A DNA stretch of 64,000 nt from Xanthomonas sontii (GCF_040529055.1 NZ_CP132342.1:3036001-3100000), one strand, 5' to 3'; shown: positions 9,255 to 17,585, numbered from the stretch's first letter. Program-made: numbers and translations. Notes: generated from the sequence alone by a model not told the origin.

Positions 9255-9831
9255 CCGCGACGTGCCCCCGGCCGTTTCCGAGCGGCGCATGCGCTGGCTC
9301 GCACTGGCGGCATTGGTGGTGCTGGTGCCGTGCACGATGGCCGCGACCGGCTGGCGCGATGCGCGGGAACTGCTGCATGCGCGCGAATGGCGACCGGTGG
9401 ATGTGGCGATGGCGCAGACCGTGGACTACGACGGTGCCGCCGTTCGCCTCGCGTCGGTCGACGTGCTGCCGTTCGAGGCGGGGCTGCCCGCCGATCGTAC
9501 GTTTGTGCGCACGCGCCTGGCGCTGGTGCCGGGCGCCGCCGGCGCGCAGTGGAGCGATTGCACGCTCAAACTGATCGACAGCACTGGCCGATCCTGGTCC
9601 GCGATCGATACCGTGCCGGACCTGTTGCAGCGTGCCCTGGCCAAGCCTGGCGAGTCGCCCGGCGTGGCCTGCGATGGACTGGCCGTGTCCGCGGCCAAGC
9701 CGGGCGTGCCGTTGGCGATCGACGGCTATTACCTGGTGCCGCGTGCGGTGGCCGCGCAGCTGCAGCTCACCGTGAGCACGCGCGGCGGTCGTCCGCATTA
9801 CCTGCGTTTCGCGAGAGGAGCAACGCCATGA
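9241..9831 (+). CDS. Membrane-anchored extracytoplasmic protein, unknown (cluster gene 3)
   Basis: 196 residues starting at the ATG at 9241, which overlaps the end of cluster gene 2 by 14 bp. A membrane helix at about residues 18-37 (MRWLALAALVVLVPCTMAATGW) is followed by a domain with two cysteines (WSDCTLKLIDSTGR and GVACDGLAV) that could form a disulfide outside the membrane. The stop overlaps the next start as ATGA. Function unknown; same topology as genes 1 and 2. Confidence 0.72.
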   Translation: MHASDRDVPPAVSERRMRWLALAALVVLVPCTMAATGWRDARELLHAREWRPVDVAMAQTVDYDGAAVRLASVDVLPFEAGLPADRTFVRTRLALVPGAAGAQWSDCTLKLIDSTGRSWSAIDTVPDLLQRALAKPGESPGVACDGLAVSAAKPGVPLAIDGYYLVPRAVAAQLQLTVSTRGGRPHYLRFARGATP

Positions 9832-11132
9832 CCGAGATGGCGCTGCGCGGCGGCCCGCTGGGGTTGATCGGCGACACGCTGCGGCTGTGGTGCCGCTATC
9901 TGCCGCAACTGCTGGCCGTGGCGCTGGCCGGCGTGTTGCTCAACGAACTGCTGCTGCAGGCTGCGGTGTGGATCGGCTACCAGAATCGGCTCGCCGGTCT
10001 GTTGTCGCTGACCCTGGTGGTGCTGGTCAAGCTGGTGATCTTCGTGCTGCTGTTCGAAACGCTGCGCCCGGCCTTGCCGGGGATCGCCAGTGCGGCGCTG
10101 GCCGACCAGACCGACGCGACGACAGCACAGGACGAGGGCAGGGCGCGCTGGCGCCGCCTGTCGGCGATCGTCTCGCAGGCGCTGGTGCCGTTCTTCGCCT
10201 ATTACGCCGCCTGGGGGTTTCTCGGCGAGACCATCCGCGCCTACGGACGCGAGGGCTTGGGACAGTTCAATCCGTTCGACCCGACCTACCGGGGATCGCT
10301 GTTCGAAGTGTCGGGCGGCTGGTGGCTGGCGGCGTCGGTGGCGCTGCTGTGGCTGATCCGGCGCGGCGCGAAAAAACAGAAGCAGCGCAGCGCGCATCCG
10401 GCGTGGAACGTGCTGATCGTGCTGTGCGAGGCCGGCTGGACCTTCGTCGGCATGTACGTGCTCACCGAATGGAAGGGCGGCGTGTTCCGCTGGCTGGCGC
10501 ATCTGCGCATCGCCGATCTCGGCCAGCAACTGTGGCAGGGCATCAGCCATCCGATCGGTGTCGCGCATGCCGCGTTGCCGGGCGCGGTGGAGCAGGCGCC
10601 GCCGGGCGTGGCGGACACGCTGGTGGTGATCTTCTTCTCGGCCTTGTTGCCGGTGGTCTGGCTGGCGCTGGCCGCGCTGATCTACCGCTACGACGTGCAC
10701 AACGCCGAATGGAATGCGCCCGGCAAGTGGTCGAGCAAGGTCGACGGCACGCTGGGGCTGTGGCGGAAGCTGCCAACGTGGTTACGCGACTTCATCGGCC
10801 ATTTCTGGGCGGGGACCGTCTCGCGCTATCGCGCTGCGGCCAACAGCGTTCAGTTGGCCGGCGCCACCGGGCTGGCGGCCCTGGTCACCTTGATCGTGCT
10901 GTATCGCGCCCTGGACTGGGCCTCGGCCTGGGCCTGGATGGGACTGACCCGGTTGATCGGCCCGCACCCGCAGGTGGTGTGGCAGGCGATCGCCAATCAG
11001 CTGTCGGTGGTGCTGGGCACGCCTAGCGACCCGGGCGATGGCATCCTGCCGCAGACGCTGAAGATCTGCCTGCTCGCGGCGACGCTCGAGCGCGCCTTCC
11101 GTGCGGGGCGGAGCTGGCGGGCGCTGAAGTAG
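9828..11132 (+). CDS. Polytopic membrane protein, unknown (cluster gene 4)
   Basis: 434 residues with about seven hydrophobic helices, for example near residues 25-45, 55-78, 117-135, 162-180, 285-308 and 365-385. The start at 9828 is supported by AGGAG seven bases upstream and by the ATGA overlap with gene 3; longer readings of the frame run into gene 3. A conserved-looking cytosolic or periplasmic segment, YDVHNAEWNAPGKWSSKVDG, lies after helix six. No transporter or enzyme signature is visible. As the only multi-pass member it could be the membrane hub for the three anchored proteins. Confidence 0.78.
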   Translation: MTEMALRGGPLGLIGDTLRLWCRYLPQLLAVALAGVLLNELLLQAAVWIGYQNRLAGLLSLTLVVLVKLVIFVLLFETLRPALPGIASAALADQTDATTAQDEGRARWRRLSAIVSQALVPFFAYYAAWGFLGETIRAYGREGLGQFNPFDPTYRGSLFEVSGGWWLAASVALLWLIRRGAKKQKQRSAHPAWNVLIVLCEAGWTFVGMYVLTEWKGGVFRWLAHLRIADLGQQLWQGISHPIGVAHAALPGAVEQAPPGVADTLVVIFFSALLPVVWLALAALIYRYDVHNAEWNAPGKWSSKVDGTLGLWRKLPTWLRDFIGHFWAGTVSRYRAAANSVQLAGATGLAALVTLIVLYRALDWASAWAWMGLTRLIGPHPQVVWQAIANQLSVVLGTPSDPGDGILPQTLKICLLAATLERAFRAGRSWRALK

Positions 11133-11440
11133 TTCGGAGCATCGCGTCGTTACGTGACGACGCAGCCCTGGTGGATGTCATGGCATCGTCGCGACGCGGC
11201 GACGGTCAGACAGTCGGTGCGCCCCGGCCGTCAATGCACGGTCGGGCAGGTGCATCACGCTAGCGGACGCGCGCTTGGCGCTCGTCACCTTTCCCTGTGC
11301 GGCGTGAAACAGAACGAAATGCAGCGGTCAGTGCAGTGCTCGCATGCCCCTAACGACTGGAGACAGTTGTGGCAGCGCGCGTAAGACGATGACATCCATG
11401 CTGCCAGGCCCTGCACGGGTAAGACACGCTGCACCAGCGC
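11133..11440. other. Intergenic region, nothing recognised
   Basis: About 300 bp between the end of the membrane cluster and the DUF3617 terminator. The genes on either side converge. I see no credible open frame, tRNA or strong hairpin here. Confidence 0.5.
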
Positions 11441-11477
11441 CAACAAAAGCGCCGCGATGGCGAACCATCGCGGCGCT
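11441..11477 (-). terminator. Rho-independent terminator of the DUF3617 gene
   Basis: Perfect 13-bp stem: 11448-11460 (AGCGCCGCGATGG) pairs with 11465-11477 around a CGAA/TTCG tetraloop. On the minus strand the stem is followed by TTTTG. It lies 60 bp beyond the stop of the minus-strand gene. Confidence 0.85.
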
Positions 11478-11537
11478 GCAGACCAGGGAAGAAATCAGAG
11501 TGGCGTGCCCCTGATTTCCCCGATGGGACACGCTGGC

Positions 11538-12116
11538 TCAGCCTGCAGCCGGCGCCTTGGTATCGCCGGCCTTGATGTCGCCCGGCTGGCACTCGCCCAG
11601 GCGCTTGCCGTCCATCTTCATGTGCGTCTTCATCGACATGCCGCCCGGCAGGCCGGTGATCTCGGAATGCGATTCGGAGGACATCTCGGTGGCGCTGAAG
11701 GTGCCGGTGCTGGTGCCGGCAACCTTGATGTCGCCCATCGTGCAATGCATCTTCGCGTCGATCTTTCCGTCCTTCATGCTGAAGGAGTCGTACACGCAGT
11801 TCTTCTGCATCGGCGAGGCGCTGCCGAAGAGGCTGGTGGGATCGTTGATCTGCTCGGCGGTGAGGCAGACCTTGGCGGTGCTCGGCGGCACCTTCGGCAT
11901 CTGCGGCATGTTGCCGGAGCCGCCGCTGGTCTCGCTGCTCACTTGCTCGACCCGCATCTCCCATTGGCCGGGCTGCAGCTTGGCCGCCTGCACCTTGGCC
12001 ACGTCGGCGACCGAGGCGTTGGACATCGCGACGTTGTCGCCGTTCTTGTCGCCACCCTTGCCGCAGGCAGCGAGCAGCACACATACAGCAACCGTTGCCG
12101 GCATGGTCAGACGCAT
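11538..12116 (-). CDS. DUF3617 family lipoprotein
   Basis: 192-residue protein with a short signal peptide ending in a lipobox (VLLAAC, Cys 18), so predicted to be lipid-anchored in the periplasm. After a low-complexity linker the body shows the DUF3617 features: LQPGQWEMRVEQV, a CLTAEQI segment, a run of paired cysteines and a C-terminal HMKMDGKRLGECQPGD. The family's role is not known. It is a single-gene unit with its own terminator. Confidence 0.88.
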   Translation of the reverse strand: MRLTMPATVAVCVLLAACGKGGDKNGDNVAMSNASVADVAKVQAAKLQPGQWEMRVEQVSSETSGGSGNMPQMPKVPPSTAKVCLTAEQINDPTSLFGSASPMQKNCVYDSFSMKDGKIDAKMHCTMGDIKVAGTSTGTFSATEMSSESHSEITGLPGGMSMKTHMKMDGKRLGECQPGDIKAGDTKAPAAG

Positions 12117-12463
12117 GAACTTCTCCCTAAGTTATGTGAGGTGCGCGGAGCATAGCCGGGGGCGTAATTAAGATGACGTCGACGCCGGGCGCTGCCGTTG
12201 GCGCGTGCCTGGTCACGCGGGAGGCGGCGGAGAGGCTGGATCCGACCGCCGCAGGCACGCGCGTCGGCGGCAGAACAAGCAGCAAACCCTGCGTAATCGC
12301 ACGCCGCCACCGCGCCTGCATGCGGTGCGTGGCCGCGCGATCCCCGCGATCACTGCGTATGTTGCCCAGGTGCCTGCCGTGCACGGACCACTCCGTTCGG
12401 CTCTGCTAGCGTCTGCGCCGCCGCGCGTGACCCCCACGCCATCCGCTCCAGGTCCGACCTTCG
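12117..12463. other. Divergent intergenic region
   Basis: 347 bp between two divergently transcribed genes (DUF3617 and DUF2252), so it must hold both promoters. No palindromic operator or small gene stands out. Confidence 0.5.
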
Positions 12464-13651
12464 ATGCCCAGCCTCGCCGAACGCCCCGTCATCCTCGAAC
12501 GCAAACGCACGTTGAAGATGGCCCGCTCCGCCCACGCCTATGTCCGCGGCAACACGCTCAAGTTCTACGAATGGTTGGCGGCGTCGCCGGCGGCGCGGCG
12601 CGTGCCGATGGGACCGGCGATCTGGATCTGCGGCGACTGCCATCTCGGCAACCTGGGCCCGGTCGCCGACGGCGAGGGGCGCGTCGAGATCCAGATCCGC
12701 GACCTCGACCAAGGCGTGATCGGCAATCCCGCGCACGATCTGATCCGCCTGGGCCTGTCGTTGGCCACCGCGGCACGCGGCTCGGACCTGCCCGGCGTCA
12801 CCACGGCACGGATGATGGAGGCGATGATCGACGGCTATGGCGCCGCCATCGAGGATCCGACCCGCGATCACCCCGGTGCCGAACCCGAGACCGTACGCAG
12901 CATCCGCCGCGAGGCCTTCGGCCGGCGCTGGCGGCATCTGGCCAAGGAACGCCTGCAGGCGGTGGAGCCGCGTATCCCGCTGGGCGAGAAGTTCTGGGCG
13001 TTGGCGCCGGAAGAACGCGAGGCGCTGGAACGGCTGTTCGCCGATCCGGCGGTCGCGCAGATGGTGCTGTCGCTGAAGGGAAAGCCCAAGGATCGCGAGG
13101 TGCGCCTGGTCGATGCGGCGTACTGGATGAAGGGCTGCAGTTCGCTCGGCCTGCTGCGCTACGCGGCGATCGTCGCGCTGAAGACCGGCAAGGGCCACTG
13201 GTCCTATGCGCTGGTCGATCTGAAGGAGGCGATCGCCCCGATCGCGCCAGCGGCGCCCGGTGCACGGATGCCGGCGGACAACGCCGCACGCGTCACCGCC
13301 GCGGCGCGGGCGCTGTCGCCCTACCTGGGCAGCAGGATGATGCCGGTGCACATGCTGGGCCGCTCGCTGTTCATTCGCGAACTCTCGCCGCGCGACCTGA
13401 AACTGGAAGTCGACCAGTTCAATCACGTCGAGGCGGTGCGCTCGGCGCGCTACCTCGCCTTTGTCGTCGGCAAGGCGCATGCGCGGCAGATGAAGCCCAG
13501 GACGCGGGCCGCGTGGCTGCAACAGTTGGACGCCGACCGGCGCAAGGCCATCGACACGCCGTCGTGGCTGTGGGAGAGCGTGGTCGCGCTCGCCGGGCAT
13601 CACGAAGCCGGTTATCTGGAGCACTGCCGCCGCTATGCGCTCGCCGCATGA
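12464..13651 (+). CDS. DUF2252 family protein, kinase-like
   Basis: 395 residues. Family hallmarks are present: FxRG-like AYVRGNTLKF, the GDCHLGNLG motif at residues 57-65 and RDLDQGVIGNPAHDL at 79-92. These resemble the catalytic loop (GD-x-H-x-x-N) and metal-binding Asp of aminoglycoside-phosphotransferase-type kinases, but they lie at the N-terminus. A glycine-rich loop (KGCSSLGLLRY, 223-232) and a VAIK-like lysine (LVDLKEA, K254) come later. Reading these together, the protein looks like a circularly permuted kinase fold. Substrate unknown. No partner gene is evident. Confidence 0.85.
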   Translation: MPSLAERPVILERKRTLKMARSAHAYVRGNTLKFYEWLAASPAARRVPMGPAIWICGDCHLGNLGPVADGEGRVEIQIRDLDQGVIGNPAHDLIRLGLSLATAARGSDLPGVTTARMMEAMIDGYGAAIEDPTRDHPGAEPETVRSIRREAFGRRWRHLAKERLQAVEPRIPLGEKFWALAPEEREALERLFADPAVAQMVLSLKGKPKDREVRLVDAAYWMKGCSSLGLLRYAAIVALKTGKGHWSYALVDLKEAIAPIAPAAPGARMPADNAARVTAAARALSPYLGSRMMPVHMLGRSLFIRELSPRDLKLEVDQFNHVEAVRSARYLAFVVGKAHARQMKPRTRAAWLQQLDADRRKAIDTPSWLWESVVALAGHHEAGYLEHCRRYALAA

Positions 13652-13730
13652 GGACGAATGCGGCGCGGCGAAGGAGCGGGGCCGCGTTCGACAGCGCGTG
13701 TCGACCCAACGAAGCGATCTGCGGACGTCG

Positions 13731-13761
13731 TTGACGGATGAATTTTACCCGGGTATAAATT
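13731..13761 (+). promoter_or_regulatory. Sigma-70 promoter overlaid by a 21-bp palindrome (operator)
   Basis: TTGACG (13731-13736), a 17-bp spacer and TATAAA (13754-13759) form a near-consensus promoter 28 bp before the ATG at 13787. A near-perfect palindrome at 13741-13761, with the 10-bp core TACCCGGGTA and AATTT/AAATT outer arms, covers the spacer and the -10. A repressor bound there would block RNA polymerase. The regulator is not encoded beside it. Confidence 0.8.
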
Positions 13762-13786
13762 GCCGAACGTTTCCAGCGTGTCTGCC

Positions 13787-14446
13787 ATGCCCGATCCCCT
13801 GCAAATGCCCTCTACCGCCTTCGCCGGCCACCGCATGTGGATGGCCGGGCCGCTGGGCGAGGTCGCATTGGCTGCAAAGCGCGCGGTACTGGCGGGCGAG
13901 ACGCTGCTGATCTTCGACGACGCCAGCGGCGGCATCGTCGATCTCGATGTGCGGGGCAGCGATGCGGAGGTTCTGGCACGGTGGTCGAGACCGCCGGCGT
14001 CCGCCACCGAACGCGACGGCTCTGGCGCCGTCGCCGCCGTCGTGCCGGACGCGGGGGGACACGGCAGAAGCCGCGGACGCCCCAAGCTGGGGGTCGTCGC
14101 GCGCGAGGTGACCTTGTTGCCGCGGCAATGGGAATGGCTGGCGTCGCAGCCCGGTGGTGCCTCGGCCGTGCTGCGTCGGCTGGTGGACGAGGCCCGCAAG
14201 GCGACGCAGCCACGCCAGCAGCGTCGCGCTGCGCAGGAGCGCGCATATCGTTTCATGCAGGCGCTGGCCGGCGATTTGCCCGGTTACGAAGAGGCGCTGC
14301 GCGCACTCTTTGCGGACGATCGCGCCGCATTGGAACACCGCATCGCCGGTTGGCCTGCGGATGTCCGCGCATATGCGCTGCACCTCGCCTTCGACGCCCC
14401 CGCTGGCGCGTCTTCGCCCCCCATATCTGGAGCGCCGCATGCATGA
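13787..14446 (+). CDS. DUF2239 family protein
   Basis: 219 residues from the ATG at 13787, which lies just downstream of the promoter-operator. The N-terminal part (FAGHRMWMAGPLGEVALAAK, ETLLIFDDASGG) and the central RGRPKLGVVAREVTLLPRQWEWLASQPGGASAVLRRLVDEARK match what I know of DUF2239 proteins; the latter resembles a short ribbon-helix or DNA-binding-like segment. Function unknown. First gene of a three-gene unit, overlapping the next start by 8 bp. Confidence 0.82.
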   Translation: MPDPLQMPSTAFAGHRMWMAGPLGEVALAAKRAVLAGETLLIFDDASGGIVDLDVRGSDAEVLARWSRPPASATERDGSGAVAAVVPDAGGHGRSRGRPKLGVVAREVTLLPRQWEWLASQPGGASAVLRRLVDEARKATQPRQQRRAAQERAYRFMQALAGDLPGYEEALRALFADDRAALEHRIAGWPADVRAYALHLAFDAPAGASSPPISGAPHA

Positions 14447-14876
14447 CCCGGGCCGCACGCGTTATCTCGAACCGACCCAGGACGCCGGTCGCCGCTTCCT
14501 GCAGCGTGGCATGACTGCGTCGCTGGTGATGCTCAACCTGCTGCGATTTCGCGAGGTTGCCGATTACGCGCAGCATCCGCAACTGGCACCCGCCGTGCCC
14601 ATCAGCGGCGCGCAGGCGTTCGATCGCTACATCCGGCATACGTTGCCGCACCTGCGCGCGAGCGGGGGCGACCTGCTGTTCCTCGGTCGCGGCGGTCCGT
14701 TCCTGATCGGCCCCGACGACGAGCGCTGGGACATGGCGATGCTGATCCGGCAAGCGAGTCCGGCGGCGTTCGTCGGCTTCGCCAGCCATCCCGCGTATCT
14801 CGCCGGTCTTGGGCATCGCACTGCGGCGCTGCAGGACGCGCGCCTGTTGCCACTGTCCGAGTGTTCTGTCGGATGA
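14439..14876 (+). CDS. DUF1330-like dimeric alpha/beta-barrel protein
   Basis: 145 residues from the ATG at 14439, overlapping the DUF2239 gene. The pattern MLNLLRFRE, AFDRYIRHTLPHLRASGGDLLFLGRGG, WDMAMLIRQASPAAFVGFASHPAY fits the DUF1330/EthD-type ferredoxin-like fold, small dimeric proteins often found with catabolic or detoxifying enzymes. No catalytic residues can be assigned. The stop overlaps the hydrolase start (ATGA), so the three genes are probably translated together. Confidence 0.72.
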   Translation: MHDPGRTRYLEPTQDAGRRFLQRGMTASLVMLNLLRFREVADYAQHPQLAPAVPISGAQAFDRYIRHTLPHLRASGGDLLFLGRGGPFLIGPDDERWDMAMLIRQASPAAFVGFASHPAYLAGLGHRTAALQDARLLPLSECSVG

Positions 14877-15790
14877 TCGGCGATGCTGGAGCGATCGGCA
14901 CTGTACAACGCGTACGCGTCGAAGGCCTCGACATCGCATGGGACAGCGTGGGCGATGCCGATGCCGAGGCGGTGCTGCTGATCTCCGGATTGGGGACGCA
15001 GATGATTCGTTGGACCAGCTCCTTTTGCACGGGGCTGGCAGCCAGGGGCTATCGCGTCATCCGCTTCGACAACAGCGATGCCGGTGCCTCCACTCACTTC
15101 AGCACGTGCGCAGTGCCGGATTTCGCCGAACTCGCCGCCGCACTGCGGGCCGGGCGACGGCCCGAGACGCCGTATACGCTCGCCGCAATGGCCAGCGATG
15201 CGATCGGACTGCTCGATGGGCTGGGCGTGGCGCGTGCGCACATCGTCGGACGCTCGATGGGCGGCATGATCGCGCAGATACTGGCAAGCGATTATCCGCA
15301 GCGGGTGCTGTCGCTCACCTCGATCATGTCGAGCACGGGAAACCCCGCGCTGCCACAGGCGACGCCGGAGGTCATGGCGCTGATGTTGGCGCCTGAACCC
15401 GATCCCGCGCACGATCTGGACGGCTATCTGCGAGCGCGTCTGGCGTTCGCGCGCCGGCTCGCGGGCAGGCGGTATCCGTTCGATGCTCAAGCCCATCGTA
15501 AGCTGCTGCTGCAGGAACTGGCGCGTTGCCGTGGCACGGGCGGCACGGCACGGCAGATGGCGGCTGTCGCGACGGTCGGCGATCGGCGCGCGCGCTTGGC
15601 CACCATCGCCGCGCCCACGTTGGTCGTTCACGGCAGCGACGATCCCTTGATCCTGTCGGCCTGTGGCGAGGACACAGCGCACGCGATTCCCAGCGCCAGG
15701 TATCTGCCCGTGCCGGGCATGGGCCATGATCTGCCGCGCGGCTGCGAGCGCCTGCTGATCGAGGCGATCTGCGCGGTGGCGCGCGGCTGA
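14873..15790 (+). CDS. Alpha/beta hydrolase
   Basis: 305 residues. Oxyanion region LLISGLGTQMIRW, nucleophile elbow GRSMGG (Ser in G-x-S-x-G), acid in VVHGSDDPL and histidine in GMGHDLP give a complete catalytic triad. The FDNSDAGASTHF segment is typical of a subgroup of esterase or lactonase-like hydrolases. The ATG at 14873 overlaps the preceding stop (ATGA), which fits better than the upstream GTG at 14861. Third gene of the operator-controlled unit; substrate unknown. Confidence 0.88.
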   Translation: MIGDAGAIGTVQRVRVEGLDIAWDSVGDADAEAVLLISGLGTQMIRWTSSFCTGLAARGYRVIRFDNSDAGASTHFSTCAVPDFAELAAALRAGRRPETPYTLAAMASDAIGLLDGLGVARAHIVGRSMGGMIAQILASDYPQRVLSLTSIMSSTGNPALPQATPEVMALMLAPEPDPAHDLDGYLRARLAFARRLAGRRYPFDAQAHRKLLLQELARCRGTGGTARQMAAVATVGDRRARLATIAAPTLVVHGSDDPLILSACGEDTAHAIPSARYLPVPGMGHDLPRGCERLLIEAICAVARG

Positions 15791-15985
15791 GGGAGTGTGC
15801 GTGGGGGCGGCGGCGATCAGTGCATCGATCGGATGCGCCGAGCGCAGTGCGCCGCCTGCGTGTGTGCTTTTTCGTCCTGGTCGCAGGCCTTGCCTGCAGC
15901 GGGGCATGTTGCTGCTTTCGTCCTGGCCAAGGGCCGCCATGGCCGAGCGCACTGCAGCTTGGCGCATGCCGGTGGCCGGGGGGAG

Positions 15986-16450
15986 TCAGCAGGCGAGCAG
16001 GCGATCCAGGTTCAGCGCCATGTCCCAACGGTCCAGCCCCGGGCCATAGCCGTCCGTCATCACGCGTTCGACGCCGAAGCCGAAGCGCGCGTAGAACGCC
16101 TGGGTATGCTGGCTGGTGTCCAGTTCGATCCGCGTGACGCCGGCACTGCGGCAGGCGTCGAGCCGGGCCTCGGTCAGTGCGCGGCCCAGGCCCTGGCGGT
16201 GCAGGCGGCGGTCGACCATGCCCCAGCCGAAGCTGGCGACGCGGCCGTCGAGGCGCAGCGCGTGGCCGCCGCAGGCCACGACCGCGCTCGCGCGGACGAT
16301 GACCAGGTAATGCCAGGCACCGGTGTCGTGCTGCAGGAAGCGCTCGAAACCGGCGCGCTCGCTGTGATCGAAGAACTGCGGGACGTTGCTGTCGAACAGC
16401 GCCAGGCAGGCCGCGCGGTCCTGCATGACGTAGGGACGGATCGTGTTCAC
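15986..16450 (-). CDS. GNAT-family N-acetyltransferase
   Basis: 154 residues from the GTG at 16450. The fold's acetyl-CoA motif A is seen as RRLHRQGLGRALTEARL, followed by the conserved AFYARFGFGVE. The start TIRPYVMQDRAACLALF is typical of small GNAT enzymes, while longer readings add a Pro/Arg-rich stretch without a ribosome site. Acceptor substrate unknown. It converges with the hydrolase operon. Confidence 0.82.
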   Translation of the reverse strand: MNTIRPYVMQDRAACLALFDSNVPQFFDHSERAGFERFLQHDTGAWHYLVIVRASAVVACGGHALRLDGRVASFGWGMVDRRLHRQGLGRALTEARLDACRSAGVTRIELDTSQHTQAFYARFGFGVERVMTDGYGPGLDRWDMALNLDRLLAC

Positions 16451-16601
16451 TCGGGCAGTGTGCCGCAGGCGGCCAGGCATGTCGTGGCTGCGCCGGGTGT
16501 GGAGGTCGCATCGGCCATTTCCGACGCGAGTGTCGGAAAATTTCGCCGGGCCTGTCCGGGATCCGCAGCGGGGTGGTGTCCGGAAGCGGGAAGGGGGAGG
16601 G

Positions 16602-16638
16602 TCAGATAATTCTGACGTGAGATCAGGATTGTCCTGAT
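16602..16638. promoter_or_regulatory. Two adjacent inverted repeats, possible operator
   Basis: TCAGA-TAAT-TCTGA (16602-16615) and ATCAGGA-TTG-TCCTGAT (16622-16638), both with perfect arms, lie six bases apart. The second overlaps a possible -35 (TTGTCC, 16629-16634). They may serve the GNAT gene on the left or a transcript to the right. Confidence 0.5.
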
Positions 16639-16662
16639 AACGCTTTTCCCGCCGCACCAGCA

Positions 16663-16768
16663 TACTGGCCTCGGCCTGACGCAGGTACCGTCGCGCGCCT
16701 TACGGGGAGAGCGCTGGCAGGTCACTCGACCCTGCGTGCCGAGCCTTGAGTAAGCTCGGCAGGGTTTT
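16663..16768 (+). ncRNA. Candidate small RNA upstream of the GacA-like regulator
   Basis: A sigma-70-like pair, TTGTCC (16629-16634) and CATACT (16651-16656) with a 16-bp spacer, would start transcription near 16663. A terminator-type hairpin ends at 16768. The roughly 105-nt product can form several stems, one with a GGGGA-containing loop (near 16694-16714), the kind of site bound by CsrA/RsmA. No plus-strand gene nearby otherwise needs this terminator. Speculative without expression data. Confidence 0.35.
16737..16768 (+). terminator. Terminator-like hairpin with no assigned gene
   Basis: TGCCGAGC (16737-16744) pairs with GCTCGGCA (16754-16761), followed by GGGTTTT. It lies on the plus strand about 140 bp before the response-regulator gene, where no protein gene ends. 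Confidence 0.6.
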
Positions 16769-16910
16769 GATGACGACACGATGACGTTTCGCGAAGTGCA
16801 GATGAGCACTCCGTGAAGCGTCGTCGTTTGTCTACAAATTCGTATTGCCCTGAATAATTCACGCAGATAGTCTGGATGGTGCGGTATCCGCTGCGTTGGG
16901 GTTATACGAG

Positions 16911-17558
16911 ATGGCCATCAGGGTTTTTCTGGTCGATGATCACGCTCTTGTCCGTACGGGCATGAAGCTGATCCTGTCGAATCAAACGGATATCGAGATC
17001 GTCGGCGAGGCCGACAGCGGCGAAAATGCGCTCCCGCAGATCCGGCAGCTGAAGCCGGACATCGTCCTGTGCGATCTGCACATGCCCGGCGTCAGTGGGC
17101 TGGAAGTCACCGAGCGCATCGTCAAGGGCGACCACGGCACCAAGGTCATCATCGTCTCGGTGCTGGAAGACGGCCCGCTGCCCAAGCGCCTGCTGGAAGC
17201 CGGTGCGTCCGGCTATGTCGGCAAGGCCGGCGACGCGCAGGAGCTGCTGCGCGCGGTCCGCGACGTGGCGATGGGCAAGCGCTACCTCGGCGCCAACATC
17301 GCGCAGAACCTGGCGCTGGCCAATCTAGAAGGCGGCGGTTCCCCATTCGATGCACTGTCGCCGCGCGAGCTGGAAGTGGCTCTGCTGCTGACCCGCGGCC
17401 TGCGCCAGGAAGACATCGCCAAGCGCCTGAGCCTCAGCGCCAAGACCGTCAATACGCACAAGGCGCGGCTGTTCGAAAAGGTCGGCATCCAGGACAACAT
17501 CGCACTGGCGCGCTTGGCCACGCAATACGGCTTGCTGGATCCGACGCATCCGCTGTAG
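16911..17558 (+). CDS. GacA/UvrY-like response regulator (NarL/LuxR type)
   Basis: 215 residues. Receiver domain about 1-125 with acidic pocket LVDDH, phospho-acceptor D55 in VLCDLHMPG and conserved lysine in GYVGKAG. LuxR-type helix-turn-helix about 148-208 (LSPRELEVALLLTRGLRQEDIAKRLSLSAKTVNTHKARLFEKV). The VALLL..GL and KTVNTHKARLFEKVGI segments are close to GacA/UvrY. No sensor kinase gene is adjacent, as is usual for GacA. ATG 16911 gives the classical start MAIRVFLVDDH; the TTG at 16896 is an alternative. Confidence 0.88.
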   Translation: MAIRVFLVDDHALVRTGMKLILSNQTDIEIVGEADSGENALPQIRQLKPDIVLCDLHMPGVSGLEVTERIVKGDHGTKVIIVSVLEDGPLPKRLLEAGASGYVGKAGDAQELLRAVRDVAMGKRYLGANIAQNLALANLEGGGSPFDALSPRELEVALLLTRGLRQEDIAKRLSLSAKTVNTHKARLFEKVGIQDNIALARLATQYGLLDPTHPL

Positions 17559-17585
17559 TCGGCGGTTCCTGCCGAGCTGACACGA

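Larger units (their letters stand above)
16451..16910. other. Regulatory intergenic region before the GacA-like gene
   Basis: 460 bp with no protein gene. It holds two tandem dyads (16602-16615 and 16622-16638), a possible promoter, a terminator-like hairpin at 16737-16768 and, presumably, the promoter of the response regulator. These are listed separately. Confidence 0.6.

Noticed and set aside
15791..15985. Small gene between the hydrolase and GNAT genes
   Set aside because: Frames here lack ribosome sites and recognisable composition; the gap is simply between convergent genes.
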